The notes: generated from the sequence alone by a model not told the origin. Positions 26,088 through 36,975 are shown, counted from the first letter of the stretch. The stretch: DNA of 64,000 nt from Streptomyces reniochalinae (GCF_003323735.1 NZ_QOIM01000032.1:204892-268891), one strand, 5' to 3'. Made by a program: numbers and translations.

Positions 26088-27449
26088 TCACATGCCCGCG
26101 ATGAGCTTCTCCACCCGCTCGTCCACCGACCTGAACGGGTCCTTGCACAGCACCGTGCGCTGTGCCTGGTCGTTCAGCTTCAGATGCACCCAGTCCACCG
26201 TGAAGTCGCGGCGCTGCTCCTGGGCCCGCCGGATGAAGTCGCCGCGCAGCCGGGCGCGCGTCGTCTGCGGCGGCACCGACTTGCCCTCGAAGATCTTCAC
26301 GTCGTTGCAGATCCTGGTCGCCTTGCCGCTGCGCTCCAGCAGGTAGTACAGCCCTCTGCGGCGGTGGATGTCGTGGTAGGCGAGGTCTATCTGCGCGATC
26401 CTCGGGTGCGACATCGTGATGTTGTTCTTGTTCCGGTACCGCTCGATGAGCTGGTACTTCATCACCCAGTCGATCTCGGTGTTGATCTTGTCGAGCTCCT
26501 GGGTGCGGACCGCCTCCAGAGCCCGGCCCCACAGCTCCAGCACCTGCTCGACCCGGCCCGTGCGGATACCGCGCCGGTCGCAGAAGTCCAGCGCCTTGTC
26601 GAAGTACTCCTGCTGCACCTCCAGCGCCGAGGCCTCCCGGCCGCTGGCCAGCCGAACCTTGCGCTGGCCCGTGATGTCGTGGCTGACCTCGCGGATCGCC
26701 CGGATCGGGTTCTCCAGCGTCAGGTCCCGCATCACGGTGCCCGCCTCGATCATGCGCAGCACCAGGTCGGTGGCGCCGACCTTGAGCAGCATCGTCGTCT
26801 CGGACATGTTCGAGTCGCCCACGATGACGTGCAGCCTGCGGTAGCGCTCGGCGTCGGCGTGCGGCTCGTCACGGGTGTTGATGATGGGCCTCGAGCGCGT
26901 CGTCGCCGAGCTGACGCCCTCCCAGATGTGCTCGGCGCGCTGGCTGACGCAGTAGACGGCGCCCCGCGGGGTCTGCAACACCTTGCCGGCGCCGCACACC
27001 AGCTGCCGCGTCACCAGGAACGGGATCAGGACGTCCGCCAGCCGGGAGAACTCCCCGTGCCTGGCCACCAGGTAGTTCTCATGGCAGCCGTAGGAGTTGC
27101 CCGCCGAGTCGGTGTTGTTCTTGAAGAGATAGACGTCGCCCGCGATGCCCTCCTCGTGCAGACGGCGTTCGGCGTCGACCAGGAGGCCTTCGAGGATGCG
27201 TTCCCCCGACTTGTCGTGGGTGACCAGCTCGGTCACGCTGTCGCACTCGGGTGTCGCGTACTCCGGGTGCGAGCCCACGTCCAGATAGAGGCGCGCGCCG
27301 TTCCGCAGAAACACGTTGCTGCTGCGGCCCCATGACACCACACGGCGGAAGAGGTACCGCGCCACCTCGTCGGGGGACAGCCGCCGCTGCCCCCGGAACG
27401 TACATGTGACGCCGTACTCGTTCTCCAGCCCGAAGATTCGGCGGTCCAT
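26088..27449 (-). CDS. pafA: Pup-protein ligase PafA
   Basis: A 453-aa carboxylate-amine ligase of the glutamine-synthetase fold. It joins the C-terminal Glu of Pup to substrate lysines using ATP. The N-terminal GLENEYG holds the conserved Glu and the metal-binding loop; [26 protein letters not shown] is the other family hallmark. Length is full. ATG 27449 lies 15 bases after the MFS gene stop, so pafA may be cotranscribed with the transporter. Confidence 0.97.
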   Translation of the reverse strand: MDRRIFGLENEYGVTCTFRGQRRLSPDEVARYLFRRVVSWGRSSNVFLRNGARLYLDVGSHPEYATPECDSVTELVTHDKSGERILEGLLVDAERRLHEEGIAGDVYLFKNNTDSAGNSYGCHENYLVARHGEFSRLADVLIPFLVTRQLVCGAGKVLQTPRGAVYCVSQRAEHIWEGVSSATTRSRPIINTRDEPHADAERYRRLHVIVGDSNMSETTMLLKVGATDLVLRMIEAGTVMRDLTLENPIRAIREVSHDITGQRKVRLASGREASALEVQQEYFDKALDFCDRRGIRTGRVEQVLELWGRALEAVRTQELDKINTEIDWVMKYQLIERYRNKNNITMSHPRIAQIDLAYHDIHRRRGLYYLLERSGKATRICNDVKIFEGKSVPPQTTRARLRGDFIRRAQEQRRDFTVDWVHLKLNDQAQRTVLCKDPFRSVDERVEKLIAGM

Positions 27450-27464
27450 GACTGAACATTACGC

Positions 27465-28805
27465 CTACAGAGACGATCTGAAACCGGGTTCCGGGTCACC
27501 GTTCCGATCTGTTTGCGCACCTGGGGCTCGGGTTTCCGCCTCGGGCGGCGGAGTTTCCCCGCCCGGCGGCCGGGCCGGAGCGCCGGCCGCCACACGGCGG
27601 GCGTCACCCTCCGTCAGGCGCAGCGCCCCGCGCCCCGCCAGCATGACGCCCAGCGCGGCCAGTCCCCCGGCCCCCGCCAGGGCGAACCCGGCCCCCGTGC
27701 CGGCCGACTCGAGGACCGTGCCCACCACGGCGGTGCCCGCGGCGGCACCCACGCCGAACGTCGTCACCAGCCACGAGAACGCCTCGGTCACCGTGCCGGA
27801 CGGCGCGTGCCGGTCCACGACCACGAACGCGCACGCCAGCGCCGGAGCCAGGAAACATCCCGAAAGGGCGCCCAGCGCCACCATCGGCGGTACGCCGGGC
27901 ACCAGGGCCAGCGGCAGATTGCCCGCCGCGAACAGGCCCACCAGCGCCAGCAGCCGGCCCTCGTGGGTGCCCGGCCAGCCGCGACCCCCGTAGGCGACAC
28001 CACCCACCAGCGCGCCCGCGCCCTGGGCCGCCAGCAGGTACGTCGAGATGAGCGGGTCGCCGTGGTCGTCCGCGTAGGAGACGGCGGCCAGCGCGAACGT
28101 GCCCAGCGCCAGGCCGACGAAGAAGAACGACGCCAGCATCACCTTCAGCCCCGGCGAGCGCAGCGCGCCCAGCCAGTGCGGGGTACGGGGCGCCGACCGC
28201 CAGCGGCGGGACGGGGGCGAGAGGACGACCGAGAGGGCGCCCAGCACCCCCAGCGCGTTGACCACCAGCAGCGCGGCCGCCTCGCTCCACCCTGCGACCA
28301 GCAGCGTCACCAGCAGCGGTCCCGCCGCGAACATCACCTCCTGGGCGACGGCGTCGAGCGCGTAGGCCGTGTGGACCTGTTCCTGGCGGCGCAGCACGCT
28401 GGGCCACAGCGCCCGCAGGCCGCCCTCGAGCGGAGGCGTGAACAGTCCGAACACCAGCACGCATCCGCAGGCGAGCGGCGGCAGGCCGACCCCCGTGAGG
28501 GCGAGCGTCCCGGCGCCCGCCGCGGAGAGCACCGCGGCGGGCAGCATCACCCTGGGCTGCCCGAACAGGTCCACCAGGCGGCCCAGCATCGGCTGGCCGA
28601 ACGCCGTGGCGAGCCCGTAGAACGCGGAGAGCGCCCCGGCGAGCGTCATACTGCCGCCCTCCGCGCGGACGAAGAGCGCGATGGCGATAGGGCCCGTCGC
28701 ATTCGGCAGCCTGCCCACCAGCGTTCCCGCCAGCAGGCGCACCGCGTGCCTGGCCCGCAGCAGTTCGGCGTAGCCCGTCGCCATTCCACCCCGCCCCTCC
28801 GTCAT
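27465..28805 (-). CDS. MFS transporter
   Basis: About 446 aa with 12 hydrophobic segments and an Arg/Pro/Glu-rich tail. It has the MFS motif-A-like LGRLVDLFGQPRV between helices 2 and 3. Two starts are possible: ATG 28805 and ATG 28784 (preceded by GGAGGGG), so seven N-terminal residues are uncertain. It is divergent from a LacI-family gene, its likely regulator. The substrate is unknown; sugar or drug efflux are both possible. Confidence 0.85.
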   Translation of the reverse strand: MTEGRGGMATGYAELLRARHAVRLLAGTLVGRLPNATGPIAIALFVRAEGGSMTLAGALSAFYGLATAFGQPMLGRLVDLFGQPRVMLPAAVLSAAGAGTLALTGVGLPPLACGCVLVFGLFTPPLEGGLRALWPSVLRRQEQVHTAYALDAVAQEVMFAAGPLLVTLLVAGWSEAAALLVVNALGVLGALSVVLSPPSRRWRSAPRTPHWLGALRSPGLKVMLASFFFVGLALGTFALAAVSYADDHGDPLISTYLLAAQGAGALVGGVAYGGRGWPGTHEGRLLALVGLFAAGNLPLALVPGVPPMVALGALSGCFLAPALACAFVVVDRHAPSGTVTEAFSWLVTTFGVGAAAGTAVVGTVLESAGTGAGFALAGAGGLAALGVMLAGRGALRLTEGDARRVAAGAPARPPGGETPPPEAETRAPGAQTDRNGDPEPGFRSSL

Positions 28806-28868
28806 AGTTTTACGTATAACGCGCTCGCCATACGTACCATGCGAGCGAGCCGCGGTGAAGGAGTTTCC
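28806..28868. promoter_or_regulatory. Divergent MFS/LacI promoter with paired TACGTA sites
   Basis: Two copies of the palindrome TACGTA lie at 28811-28816 and 28831-28836, start-to-start 20 bases, close to two helical turns. They fit a dimeric or tetrameric repressor site; the LacI-family gene product is the obvious candidate. Confidence 0.45.
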
Positions 28869-29924
28869 GTGCCGGCACAGCACACCCGAGACGGCGGAAC
28901 CCCACGCCGCCACCAGACGGCGGCCCGCTCCGCACGCCCCACCGGACACGACGTGGCGGACGCCGCCGGAGTCTCCCAGGCCACCGTCTCCCTCGTCCTC
29001 GGCGGCAAATGGGAGGGCAGGGTCTCGCCCCGCACCGCCGAGGCCGTACGCGCCGCGGCCCGCACCCTCGGCTACCGCCCCAACCTGGCGGCCCGCACCC
29101 TGCGCCTCGGCCGCACCCGCACGGCGCTGCTCGTTGTCCCCGCCCTCACCGGGGAGTTCTTCGCCGCCGTGCACCAAGGAGCCGTCGAGGTCGCCACCTC
29201 GCACGACTTCGGAATCGTCCTCTACCCCTCCCCCGAGGGCATCGAGAAGACGCCCGACCCCTTCGCCTCGGCCCGCACGGCCCTGGACGGCGTCATCGCC
29301 TCCTCCATGGCCCCCGACGCCCTCGCCACCCTCCGCGGCGAGGGCCTGCCCCTGGTGATGCTGGACAGCGACGAGGGGGACTGCGACGCCACCGTCAACG
29401 TCGACATCGCCGACGGCATGCGGCAGGTGGCGGCCCATCTGCTCGCGCTCGGCCACCGCGACGTCGCCCACCTCGCGGCCGACGTGGACTCCTGGACCTT
29501 CACCGCGCGAGCGGAAGCCCTCGCACACGCCCTGCGGGCGGGAGGGGGCGCCGTGGTGCGTACCGAAAGGGCGGCCCTCAGCGTCGCGGGCGGGCTGGAC
29601 GCGGCCACACGGGTGCTGGCCCCGGGGAGCGCACGCACACCGACCGCGGTCGTGTGCGACGACGATCTGCTGGCCGCCGGAGCGCTGAAGGCCGCGCGGC
29701 GACTCGGGCTGCGGGTACCGGAGGAGGTGTCGGTGACCGGGTTCGATGACCTGACGCTCGCCACCGCCGTGGAGCCCGAACTCACCACCGTGGCACTTCC
29801 GGCCCAGCGGGTGGGCGCGGCCGGCATGGAAGCGCTGCTGGCCGTCGTGGAAGGGCGGCCGCCGCGGCCGGTCCGGCTCCCGGTACGCCTGCTGGAGCGC
29901 GGCTCGACCGGGCCGCGCCCCTGA
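28869..29924 (+). CDS. LacI-family transcriptional regulator
   Basis: A 351-aa repressor. The N-terminal HTH (GHDVADAAGVSQATVSLVLGG) is followed by the hinge helix (RPNLAARTLRLG) and a periplasmic-binding-protein-like effector domain ending in VSVTGFDDLTLATAVEPELTTV. GTG 28869 has AAGGAG six bases before it; the ATG at 28839 lacks an SD. It is divergent from the MFS gene and sits inside the proteasome locus without obvious functional link. Confidence 0.9.
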   Translation: MPAQHTRDGGTPRRHQTAARSARPTGHDVADAAGVSQATVSLVLGGKWEGRVSPRTAEAVRAAARTLGYRPNLAARTLRLGRTRTALLVVPALTGEFFAAVHQGAVEVATSHDFGIVLYPSPEGIEKTPDPFASARTALDGVIASSMAPDALATLRGEGLPLVMLDSDEGDCDATVNVDIADGMRQVAAHLLALGHRDVAHLAADVDSWTFTARAEALAHALRAGGGAVVRTERAALSVAGGLDAATRVLAPGSARTPTAVVCDDDLLAAGALKAARRLGLRVPEEVSVTGFDDLTLATAVEPELTTVALPAQRVGAAGMEALLAVVEGRPPRPVRLPVRLLERGSTGPRP

Positions 29925-30046
29925 GACCCGGTACGGTCTGCCGACGCCCGCCCGGGCCCCGGCACAGTCGGTCGTCACGCGGTGAGGAACGACCCTCCAC
30001 GGCCCGGAGCGCGACGCGGAACGTCCGGGCCCCGGGCCGTCACGGG

Positions 30047-30784
30047 CTACTCCTCCGAGGAGTCCTCGCTCGCCTCCGGAGTGGGCGTCTCCTCCAGCAG
30101 ACGGGCCACCTGGGCGGCGGGGACACGCTTGAACTTGCGCTTCTGGGAGCGCTGCCGGTCGAGCACGGCAACCTCCAGCTGCTCCGCCGACAGCTCCCGC
30201 TCGCCACCGCTGCTGTCCCGCGCCAGCGCCACGGCACCCAGCTTCAGCGCCTCGCCCAGCGACATTCCCTCCCGGTGCCGCTGGTCCATGTAGCTGCCGA
30301 TCTGGTCCGAGTTGCCGCCGACGGCGACCGAACCGTGCTCGTCCACGATGGAGCCGTCGTGCGGCAGGCGGTAGATCTGGTCGTCCTCGGGGGCCGCGCC
30401 CACCTCCGCGACGATCAGCTCGACCTCGTAGGGCTTCTCCGCGTTCGAGGAGAAGATGGTGCCCAGCGTCTGGGCGTAGACGTTGGCCAGACCCCGCGCG
30501 GTGACATCCTCGCGGTCGTAGGTGTACCCGCGCAGGTCGGCGTAGCGGACGCCGCCGATGCGCAGGTTCTCGAACTCGTTGTACTTGCCGACCGCCGCGA
30601 AGGCGATGCGGTCATAGATCTCGCTGACCTTGTGCAGCGCCCGAGAAGGGTTCTCGGCGACGAAGACGATGCCGTCCGCGTACTGCAACACGACCACGCT
30701 GCGGCCGCGCGCGATGCCCTTGCGGGCATACTCCGCGCGGTCGGCCATTGCCTGCTGGGGCGACACATAGAACGGCGTCGACAC
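30047..30784 (-). CDS. prcA: 20S proteasome alpha subunit
   Basis: A 245-aa alpha subunit. The N-terminal gate segment [28 protein letters not shown] and [21 protein letters not shown] are typical. Alpha rings cap the beta rings and bind the ARC ATPase. The C-terminal tail is Glu/Ser-rich. It lies 54 bases after prcB in a prcB-prcA order usual for actinobacteria. Confidence 0.97.
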   Translation of the reverse strand: MSTPFYVSPQQAMADRAEYARKGIARGRSVVVLQYADGIVFVAENPSRALHKVSEIYDRIAFAAVGKYNEFENLRIGGVRYADLRGYTYDREDVTARGLANVYAQTLGTIFSSNAEKPYEVELIVAEVGAAPEDDQIYRLPHDGSIVDEHGSVAVGGNSDQIGSYMDQRHREGMSLGEALKLGAVALARDSSGGERELSAEQLEVAVLDRQRSQKRKFKRVPAAQVARLLEETPTPEASEDSSEE

Positions 30785-30837
30785 CGGCTATCCGTCCCTT
30801 CCTGTCCGTATGGATGCGATGTCCGGGGTGTCCGGGC

Positions 30838-31683
30838 CTAGGAGGCCGGAGCCTGCGGGCCGTTGGGCTGCTGGAGGCGGCCGTCGTAGACCGCCTGGGC
30901 CAGCCCGGAGACCTCGTCCTCGCCGAGCCTGCGGTAACCGTCCTGGGTGATCGTCGCCACGATCGGGTAGATGCGGCGCGTCATGTCCGGGCCGCCGGTG
31001 GCCGAGTCGTCGTCCGCGGCGTCGTAGAGGGCCTGGAGGACGACGGTGGCGGCCTGCTCCTCCGTCATCTCCTCCCGGTAGAGCTTCTTGAGCGCGCCGC
31101 GGGCGAAGACGGAGCCCGAGCCGACACCGGCGAAGCCGTACTCCTCCGAGCGGCCGCCCGTCACGTCGTAGGAGAAGATGCGGCCCCTGTCCCTGTCCAC
31201 GTCGTACCCGGCGAACATCGGGACCACGGCGAGCCCCTGCAGGGCCATCCCCAGGTTGCTGCGGATCATCGTGGAGAGGCGGTTCGCCTTGCCCTCCAGG
31301 GAGAGCGTGGAGCCCTCCACCTTCTCGAAGTGCTCCAGCTCCAGCTGGAAGAGCTTGACCATCTCCACGGCCAGGCCCGCGGTGCCCGCGATGCCCACCG
31401 CCGAGTACTCGTCGGCCGGGAAGACCTTCTCGACGTCGCGCTGCGCGATGACGTTGCCCATCGTCGCCCGCCGGTCCCCGGCCAGGACGACGCCGCCGGC
31501 GAAGGTCGCGGCCACGATCGTCGTCCCGTGGGGCGCCTGGACGGCGCCCTCGACGGGCGGCAGCGACCGGTTGCCCGGCAGCTGCTCGGGAGCGTGGGTG
31601 GACATGAAGTCCATGAACGACGACGACCCCGGCGTCAGGAAGGCAGCAGGTAGACGCCCGGTGCTACGAATTTCGGCTTCCAC
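30838..31683 (-). CDS. prcB: 20S proteasome beta subunit (catalytic)
   Basis: A 281-aa precursor. A 53-residue propeptide ends at PHG before Thr54 (TTIVAATF), which becomes the N-terminal nucleophile after self-cleavage. [20 protein letters not shown] carries the catalytic Asp/Lys region. GTG 31683 is preceded by AAGGA. The gene start overlaps the end of the degenerate endonuclease VII frame by 49 bases. Confidence 0.96.
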   Translation of the reverse strand: MEAEIRSTGRLPAAFLTPGSSSFMDFMSTHAPEQLPGNRSLPPVEGAVQAPHGTTIVAATFAGGVVLAGDRRATMGNVIAQRDVEKVFPADEYSAVGIAGTAGLAVEMVKLFQLELEHFEKVEGSTLSLEGKANRLSTMIRSNLGMALQGLAVVPMFAGYDVDRDRGRIFSYDVTGGRSEEYGFAGVGSGSVFARGALKKLYREEMTEEQAATVVLQALYDAADDDSATGGPDMTRRIYPIVATITQDGYRRLGEDEVSGLAQAVYDGRLQQPNGPQAPAS

Positions 31684-32000
31684 ACGTTTCCTTCCACATA
31701 GGCGGCCGCGCGCCGACGGGCGTCCGGCCGATCCTCGAGGTGCCCCAGCGCGGCGTCGCGGCTGAAGCACGGTACGCCCCGGACCTTACCCGGCTCATGA
31801 TCGTGTTCCACATGCTCCGGGCACGGTCTTCGGCTCTGCCGCGCGGAGGCGCGCACGCGGGCGGCGCTCCCGCGCGGAGCCGTCCCGTCCGGCTCCGGCG
31901 GCACCCACAGGCCACCGGGAACAGGCTCCGCCGACGGCGCGCACCGCGCTCGGCCACACCGCCACCCGCCCGGGCCTCTCCCTTCGCTTCGAAGGGAGAA
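31635..32000 (-). pseudogene. Degenerate endonuclease VII-like (HNH/zinc) gene between pup and prcB
   Basis: The frame ending at 31635 encodes a recognisable endonuclease VII C-terminus: [39 protein letters not shown], then [10 protein letters not shown]. In the family the HxDHDH-type segment is followed by a CFxCN zinc motif; here the second Cys is replaced by Arg (CFSRD). The usual N-terminal CxxC zinc-ribbon half is missing, because only about 150 bases separate pup's stop (32001) from the HEHDH segment. No ATG exists in this frame; GTG 31904 is the only plausible start (89 aa). I read it as a decaying copy of the nuclease gene that I recall at this position in other Streptomyces. Confidence 0.6.
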
Positions 32001-32219
32001 TCACTGGCCACCCTTCTGCACGAAGGACCTCACGAAATCCTCGGCGTTCTCCTCGAGCACGTCATCGATCTCGTCCAGCACCGAGTCGACGTCCTCCGAC
32101 AGCGCTTCCTGGCGCTCCTTGAGGTCTTCCGAAGCCTGCGCGTCCTGCGCCTGCTCCTCGGTCTCCTCGGTTTGGCGGGTGGACTTCTGCTGTCCGCCGC
32201 CGGTGTCCTTGGTCGCCAT
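32001..32219 (-). CDS. pup: Prokaryotic ubiquitin-like protein Pup
   Basis: A 72-aa, acidic, disordered modifier ending in Gly-Gly-Gln, so it must be deamidated by Dop before ligation by PafA. The central coiled-coil-forming stretch (LSEDVDSVLDEIDDVLEENA) binds the ARC N-terminal coils. ATG 32219 has GGTGAGGG just upstream. Confidence 0.97.
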   Translation of the reverse strand: MATKDTGGGQQKSTRQTEETEEQAQDAQASEDLKERQEALSEDVDSVLDEIDDVLEENAEDFVRSFVQKGGQ

Positions 32220-32376
32220 TTCCCTCACCCCGCTCGGTTCGGTGATGCACGCGGAACGTACAAGATCAGACCCTACAAGCCGGGACTGACATCGGCTCCT
32301 TGGTTGCTTCAACGTCCGGGAACCACCCCGATGATTCCCGCCCGGCGGACCGAATAGCCACGATTCGGCCCCCGCA

Positions 32377-33888
32377 TCAGTTCCCGGACAACACCTTGAC
32401 CAGCTCTTCCGCCGTCCGGCAGCGGTCGAGCAGCTCCTTGACGTGGTTGCGGGTACCCCGCAGCGGCTCCAGCGTGGGAACTCGTTGCAGAGAGTCACGG
32501 CCCGGCAGGTCGAAGATCACCGAGTCCCAGGACGCGGCGGCCACGTCGTCGGCGTACTGCTCCAGGCAACGGCCGCGGAAGTAGGCACGGGTGTCCTCGG
32601 GGGGCTTGAAGGCCGCCTCCTTGACCTCCTCCTCCGAGAGCAGGCGCTGCATCGAGCCGCGGGAGACGAGGCGGTTGTAGAGGCCCTTGTCGCCGCGCAC
32701 GTCCGCGTACTGGAGATCCACCAGGTGGAGCCTGGGAGCGTCCCAGTCGAGCTGGTCACGGCGGCGGTAGCCCTCCATCAGCTCGCGCTTGGCGACCCAG
32801 TCCAGCTCCCTGGAGAGGGTCATGGGGTCGCGTTCCAGCCGGCCGAGCACGTCCTCCCAGCGGGCCAGCACGTCGCGGGTCTGCTCGTCCGCGTCCGCGC
32901 CCCAGCGCTCCTCCACGTACTTGCGGGCGAGCTCGTAGTACTCCATCTGGAGCTGGACCGCTGTCAGAGTGCGCCCATTACGAAGAGTGATCAGCTGCGC
33001 GAGCGTCGGATCGTGCGAGACCTGGTGCAGGGTGCGCACCGGCTGGTCGACGGCGAGGTCCACCGCGATGAAGCCGTCCTCGATCATGGAGAGCACCAGC
33101 GCGGTGGTGCCCAGCTTCAGGTAGGTGGAGACCTCCGAGAGGTTCGCGTCCCCGATGATCACGTGCAGCCTGCGGTGCTTCTCCGCGTCGGCGTGCGGCT
33201 CGTCGCGCGTGTTGATGAGGGGGCGCTTGAGCGTGGTCTCCAGCCCCACCTCGACCTCGAAGTAGTCGGCGCGCTGACTGAGCTGGAACCCGTGCTCGCT
33301 GCCGTCCTGGCCCAGCCCCACCCGTCCCGCGCCGCACACGACCTGGCGGGAGACGAAGAACGGGGTCAGGTGCCGCACGATGTCCGAGAAGGGGGTCTCC
33401 CGCCTCATCAGGTAGTTCTCGTGCGTGCCGTAGGAGGCGCCCTTGTTGTCGGTGTTGTTCTTGTAGAGGTGGATGGGGCTCGTACCCGGCACCTCGGCCG
33501 CCCGTTCGGCGGCCTCGGCCATGATCCGCTCCCCCGCCTTGTCCCACAGCACGGCGTCCCTCGGGTTGGTGACCTCGGGGGCGCTGTACTCGGGGTGGGC
33601 GTGGTCGACGTAGAGGCGCGCACCGTTGGTGAGGATGACGTTGGCCAGACCGATGTCCTCGTCGGTCAGCTGGCTGGCGTCGGCCGACTCACGGGCCAGG
33701 TCGAAGCCGCGGGCGTCCCGCAGCGGGTTCTCCTCCTCGAAGTCCCAGCGGGCGCGCCGCGCCCGGTGCATCGCCGCCGCGTAGGCGTTGACCACCTGGG
33801 ACGAGGTGAGCATGGCATTGGCGTTGGGGTGGCCGGGCACGGAGATCCCGTACTCGGTCTCGATGCCCATTACGCGCCGTACGGTCAT
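32377..33888 (-). CDS. dop: Pup deamidase/depupylase Dop
   Basis: A 503-aa paralogue of PafA with the GIETEYG N-terminus and the insertion after ALLxx-like residues ([20 protein letters not shown]) that distinguishes Dop. It converts Pup-Gln to Pup-Glu and removes Pup from substrates. ATG 33888 follows AAGGAGGG at close spacing; the longer open frame to 33978 is not supported. Pup lies 157 bases downstream. Confidence 0.96.
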   Translation of the reverse strand: MTVRRVMGIETEYGISVPGHPNANAMLTSSQVVNAYAAAMHRARRARWDFEEENPLRDARGFDLARESADASQLTDEDIGLANVILTNGARLYVDHAHPEYSAPEVTNPRDAVLWDKAGERIMAEAAERAAEVPGTSPIHLYKNNTDNKGASYGTHENYLMRRETPFSDIVRHLTPFFVSRQVVCGAGRVGLGQDGSEHGFQLSQRADYFEVEVGLETTLKRPLINTRDEPHADAEKHRRLHVIIGDANLSEVSTYLKLGTTALVLSMIEDGFIAVDLAVDQPVRTLHQVSHDPTLAQLITLRNGRTLTAVQLQMEYYELARKYVEERWGADADEQTRDVLARWEDVLGRLERDPMTLSRELDWVAKRELMEGYRRRDQLDWDAPRLHLVDLQYADVRGDKGLYNRLVSRGSMQRLLSEEEVKEAAFKPPEDTRAYFRGRCLEQYADDVAAASWDSVIFDLPGRDSLQRVPTLEPLRGTRNHVKELLDRCRTAEELVKVLSGN

Positions 33889-34066
33889 GCTGCCCTCCTT
33901 GCCTGACGGCGGTCCGCCGGTGGACCGCCGTTCAAGTCCCGCTGCGCGTCCTTCCCGCGTGCGGCCCCCTCCCGCCACTGCGCGTCTCGGCGGTAGGGAC
34001 GAGCCTATGACGCGCGGGCCGGGGGCGGCAGATCACCGGGGGGACTTCCTTGGCGCCGGGAAACGA

Positions 34067-34104
34067 TCCGGCTGCGGGTGCCCCGTCGGGAACCCGCAGC
34101 CGGA
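34067..34104 (-). terminator. Hairpin after arc
   Basis: A 13-bp perfect stem (34067-34079 with 34092-34104) 11 bases beyond the arc stop, separating it from dop transcription. Confidence 0.75.
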
Positions 34105-34114
34105 CTGGTCCTCT

Positions 34115-35878
34115 CTACAGGTACTGACCGGTGTTGGCGACGGTGTCGATGGACCGGCCGGTGTCCGCTCCCTGCTTGCCGGTGACCAGGGTGCGGATGT
34201 AGACGATCCGCTCACCCTTCTTACCGGAGATGCGGGCCCAGTCGTCCGGGTTGGTGGTGTTGGGCAGGTCCTCGTTCTCCTTGAACTCGTCCACGCAGGC
34301 GGACAGCAGGTGGGAGACGCGCAGACCCTTCTGGTTGTGGTCGAGGTAGGCCTTGATGGCCATCTTCTTGGCGCGGCCGACGATGTTCTCGATCATGGCG
34401 CCGGAGTTGAAGTCCTTAAAGTAGAGCACTTCCTTGTCACCGTTGGCGTAGGTGACCTCCAAGAAGCGGTTCTCCTCGGACTCCGCGTACATCTGCTCCA
34501 CGACCGACTGGATCATGGCGTCGCTTGCGGCCTCCAGGTTGCCGCCGTGCTCGGCCACGTCGTCCGCGTGCAGCGGCAGCGTGGAGGTCAGGTACTTGGA
34601 GAAGATGTCCTTGGCGGCCTCGGCGTCGGGGCGCTCGATCTTGATCTTCACATCGAGGCGTCCCGGGCGCAGGATCGCCGGGTCGATCATGTCCTCGCGG
34701 TTCGAGGCGCCGATGACGATGACGTTCTCCAGGCCCTCCACACCGTCGATCTCGGAGAGCAGCTGCGGGACGATGGTGTTCTCCACGTCCGAGCTGACGC
34801 CCGAGCCACGCGTGCGGAAGAGGGAGTCCATCTCGTCGAAGAAGACGATGACGGGCGTGCCCTCGCTGGCCTTCTCGCGGGCCCGCTGGAAGACGAGGCG
34901 GATGTGCCGCTCCGTCTCGCCGACGTACTTGTTCAGCAGCTCGGGGCCCTTGATGTTGAGGAAGTAGCTCTTGCCCTGCGGCTTGCCCGTGACCTCGGCG
35001 ACCTTCTTGGCCAGCGAGTTGGCCACCGCCTTGGCGATCAGCGTCTTGCCGCATCCCGGCGGGCCGTAGAGCAGCACACCCTTGGGCGGGCGCAGTTGGT
35101 GCTCCCGGAAGAGGTCGGGGTAGAGGTAGGGCAGCTCGACGGCGTCCCTGATCTGCTCGATCTGGCCGCCGAGCCCGCCGATCTTGGTGTAGTCGATGTC
35201 GGGGACCTCTTCGAGGACGAGCTCCTCGACCTCGCTCTTGGGCACGACCTCGTAGACGTAGCCCGAGCGGCTCTCCAGCAGGAGGGCGTCCCCGGCCCGC
35301 AGGGTGGCGCTCAGCAGCGGCTCGGCGAGCCGGACCACGCGCTCCTCGTCCGTGTGGCCGACGACGAGCGCTCGCTCCCCGTCGTCCAGCACTTCCTTGA
35401 GGGTGACGATGTCACCCGCGCGCTCGAACTCCATGGCCTCGACCACGTTGAGCGCTTCGTTGAGCATGACCTCCTGGCCACGCTCGAGCTCTTTGAGTTC
35501 CACGTTCGGACTGACGTTCACCCGCAGCTTGCGGCCGCCGGTGAAGATGTCGGCCGTGTCGTCCTCGTTGGCCTGTAGGAAGACCCCGAAGCCGGACGGC
35601 GGCTGGGCGAGCCGGTCGACCTCTTCCTTGAGGGCCACGATCTGGTCGCGCGCCTCGCGGAGCGTGTTCGACAGGCGCTCGTTCTGGGCGGACACGCCGG
35701 CCAGGTTGGTCTGTAGCTCGACGATCCGCTCCTCGAGAATACGAGTGTGGCGCGGAGAGTCGGCGAGCTTGCGGCGCAGGACGGCGATCTCCTGCTCAAG
35801 GTAGGCGATCTGGCCGGACGGGTCGTCGCCCCGACCGGGCCGGATGCCGCGGTTGGTGTCGTCGTCGTGGGCTGCCAC
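34115..35878 (-). CDS. arc: Proteasome-associated AAA ATPase ARC/Mpa
   Basis: A 587-aa hexameric unfoldase. An N-terminal coiled coil ([18 protein letters not shown] onward) binds Pup and is followed by OB domains. The AAA core has Walker A GPPGCGKT and Walker [10 protein letters not shown]. The C-terminus is GQYL, the motif that docks into PrcA pockets. GTG 35878 has AGGAGG eight bases upstream; the GTG at 35887 is too close to the SD. Confidence 0.97.
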   Translation of the reverse strand: MAAHDDDTNRGIRPGRGDDPSGQIAYLEQEIAVLRRKLADSPRHTRILEERIVELQTNLAGVSAQNERLSNTLREARDQIVALKEEVDRLAQPPSGFGVFLQANEDDTADIFTGGRKLRVNVSPNVELKELERGQEVMLNEALNVVEAMEFERAGDIVTLKEVLDDGERALVVGHTDEERVVRLAEPLLSATLRAGDALLLESRSGYVYEVVPKSEVEELVLEEVPDIDYTKIGGLGGQIEQIRDAVELPYLYPDLFREHQLRPPKGVLLYGPPGCGKTLIAKAVANSLAKKVAEVTGKPQGKSYFLNIKGPELLNKYVGETERHIRLVFQRAREKASEGTPVIVFFDEMDSLFRTRGSGVSSDVENTIVPQLLSEIDGVEGLENVIVIGASNREDMIDPAILRPGRLDVKIKIERPDAEAAKDIFSKYLTSTLPLHADDVAEHGGNLEAASDAMIQSVVEQMYAESEENRFLEVTYANGDKEVLYFKDFNSGAMIENIVGRAKKMAIKAYLDHNQKGLRVSHLLSACVDEFKENEDLPNTTNPDDWARISGKKGERIVYIRTLVTGKQGADTGRSIDTVANTGQYL

Positions 35879-36162
35879 GGTCCTCACCTCCTCCAGGGGG
35901 AGCTGGACGCTTCGACCCTACCTGGGCCGGTGCGGGTTGAAACCCCTAGATCACAAAGACGGTCGGGGTGTGTCCGATCTTCACCCTTGCGCACTCCCCT
36001 CAGCACTGGGAATACCCATCCACCACCATCGCAAAGCGACCGGTTGCGGCGGCGAGATGTTCAACACCCTTCAACAGCGGCCCTGTTTCACCGCCGGACG
36101 CCTCAGGCCGGGCGGCTCGGCGCGGCCGTCTCGCGGGCCGTGCGCGGCACCGGAGCGCCTGC
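35879..36162. other. Intergenic region upstream of arc
   Basis: A 284-base gap that must hold the arc promoter and the 3' end of the neighbouring secreted-protein gene. The direct repeat AACACCCTTCAACAG-like sequence near 36062-36077 is the only pattern noticed. No gene or RNA is evident. Confidence 0.4.
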
Positions 36163-36723
36163 TCAGACGCTGAGTCCGCCGCCCGCGACCGGCGCGGCTC
36201 GCAGGACGAACTTCCCCTCGCGCCACTCCCACTTGACCTTGCGGCGCTTGTCGGGACAGCAGCGGGGCACATCGGCGGAGGAGTAGCCGAGCAGAGTGGC
36301 GGAAATGGCGGCGCCGCGGACGGCGAGGTCGTCGACCGACATCCCTTCCCTCTGCTCGACGAGGGTGGCGGCGACCCGGGGCGCGCCTGCGTCGGCGGAC
36401 CTGGCGAGGACGAAGACGGCGCTGGGCGGGGTGCCGCCGTGGGCGCGGCAGCGGACGACGGCGACGGTCTCGTCGGTGCCGTCCCCGTCGAAGTCGGCGC
36501 TCGCCGCATCGAGTACGTCGGTCCCGGAGCCGCCCTGCCCGCAGTCGAGGGGGTAGTGGGCCTGGTCCGGATCGGGCGCCGGGGCGGAGGAGTCGCCGGA
36601 GGAGGAAGCCGGGGTGGCGGTGGCCGGCTGGAGGAGCGCGGTGGCCCCGAGGACCGCGGCGAGGGCGGCGGCGGTGGCGAGCCAGTGGGCCGTACGGGAG
36701 CGGGTGTGCGGCAGTTCCGTCAC
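36163..36723 (-). CDS. Secreted hypothetical protein with an FG-GAP/VCBS-like repeat
   Basis: A 186-aa protein. A signal-peptide-like hydrophobic stretch (HWLATAAALAAVLGATALL) precedes a Ser/Pro/Asp-rich linker. The segment AASADFDGDGTDETVAVVRC resembles a calcium-binding FG-GAP/VCBS repeat, and paired Cys (RCC, DCG, RCR) suggest disulfides. GTG 36723 has AGGAG about nine bases upstream; a longer frame to 36891 lacks support. Function unknown. Confidence 0.75.
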   Translation of the reverse strand: MTELPHTRSRTAHWLATAAALAAVLGATALLQPATATPASSSGDSSAPAPDPDQAHYPLDCGQGGSGTDVLDAASADFDGDGTDETVAVVRCRAHGGTPPSAVFVLARSADAGAPRVAATLVEQREGMSVDDLAVRGAAISATLLGYSSADVPRCCPDKRRKVKWEWREGKFVLRAAPVAGGGLSV

Positions 36724-36880
36724 GCGGGGTGACTCCTGGGTGCGGGCGACGACGTGTGCGGTGTGGAGCGGCGAGGAGTGCGGAGCGGGTGCGAGGAGGA
36801 GGTGCTTCGCATGGTGCCACAGGTCACACCGGCACGGAACGTCCGGGTCCCCTTCGGCTCGTTCCCGCTTCCCAACACGG

Positions 36881-36917
36881 CTGCCCCGCACCCGGTTTCG
36901 CGGCGGGTGCGGGGCAG
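36881..36917 (-). terminator. Hairpin after trmI
   Basis: A 14-bp perfect stem (36881-36894 with 36904-36917) around a 9-base loop, about 60 bases beyond the tRNA methyltransferase stop. Confidence 0.8.
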
Positions 36918-36975
36918 TGGGCGTGTCGTTCGGGGGCCCGTCGAGCCGGGCCGGTTGCGCTGAGAGACGCAGCCG

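Noticed and set aside
31664..32011. 115-codon leftward ORF overlapping pup and the endonuclease remnant
   Set aside because: Arg/Ala-rich translation without family features; its frame differs from the recognisable endonuclease VII segment.
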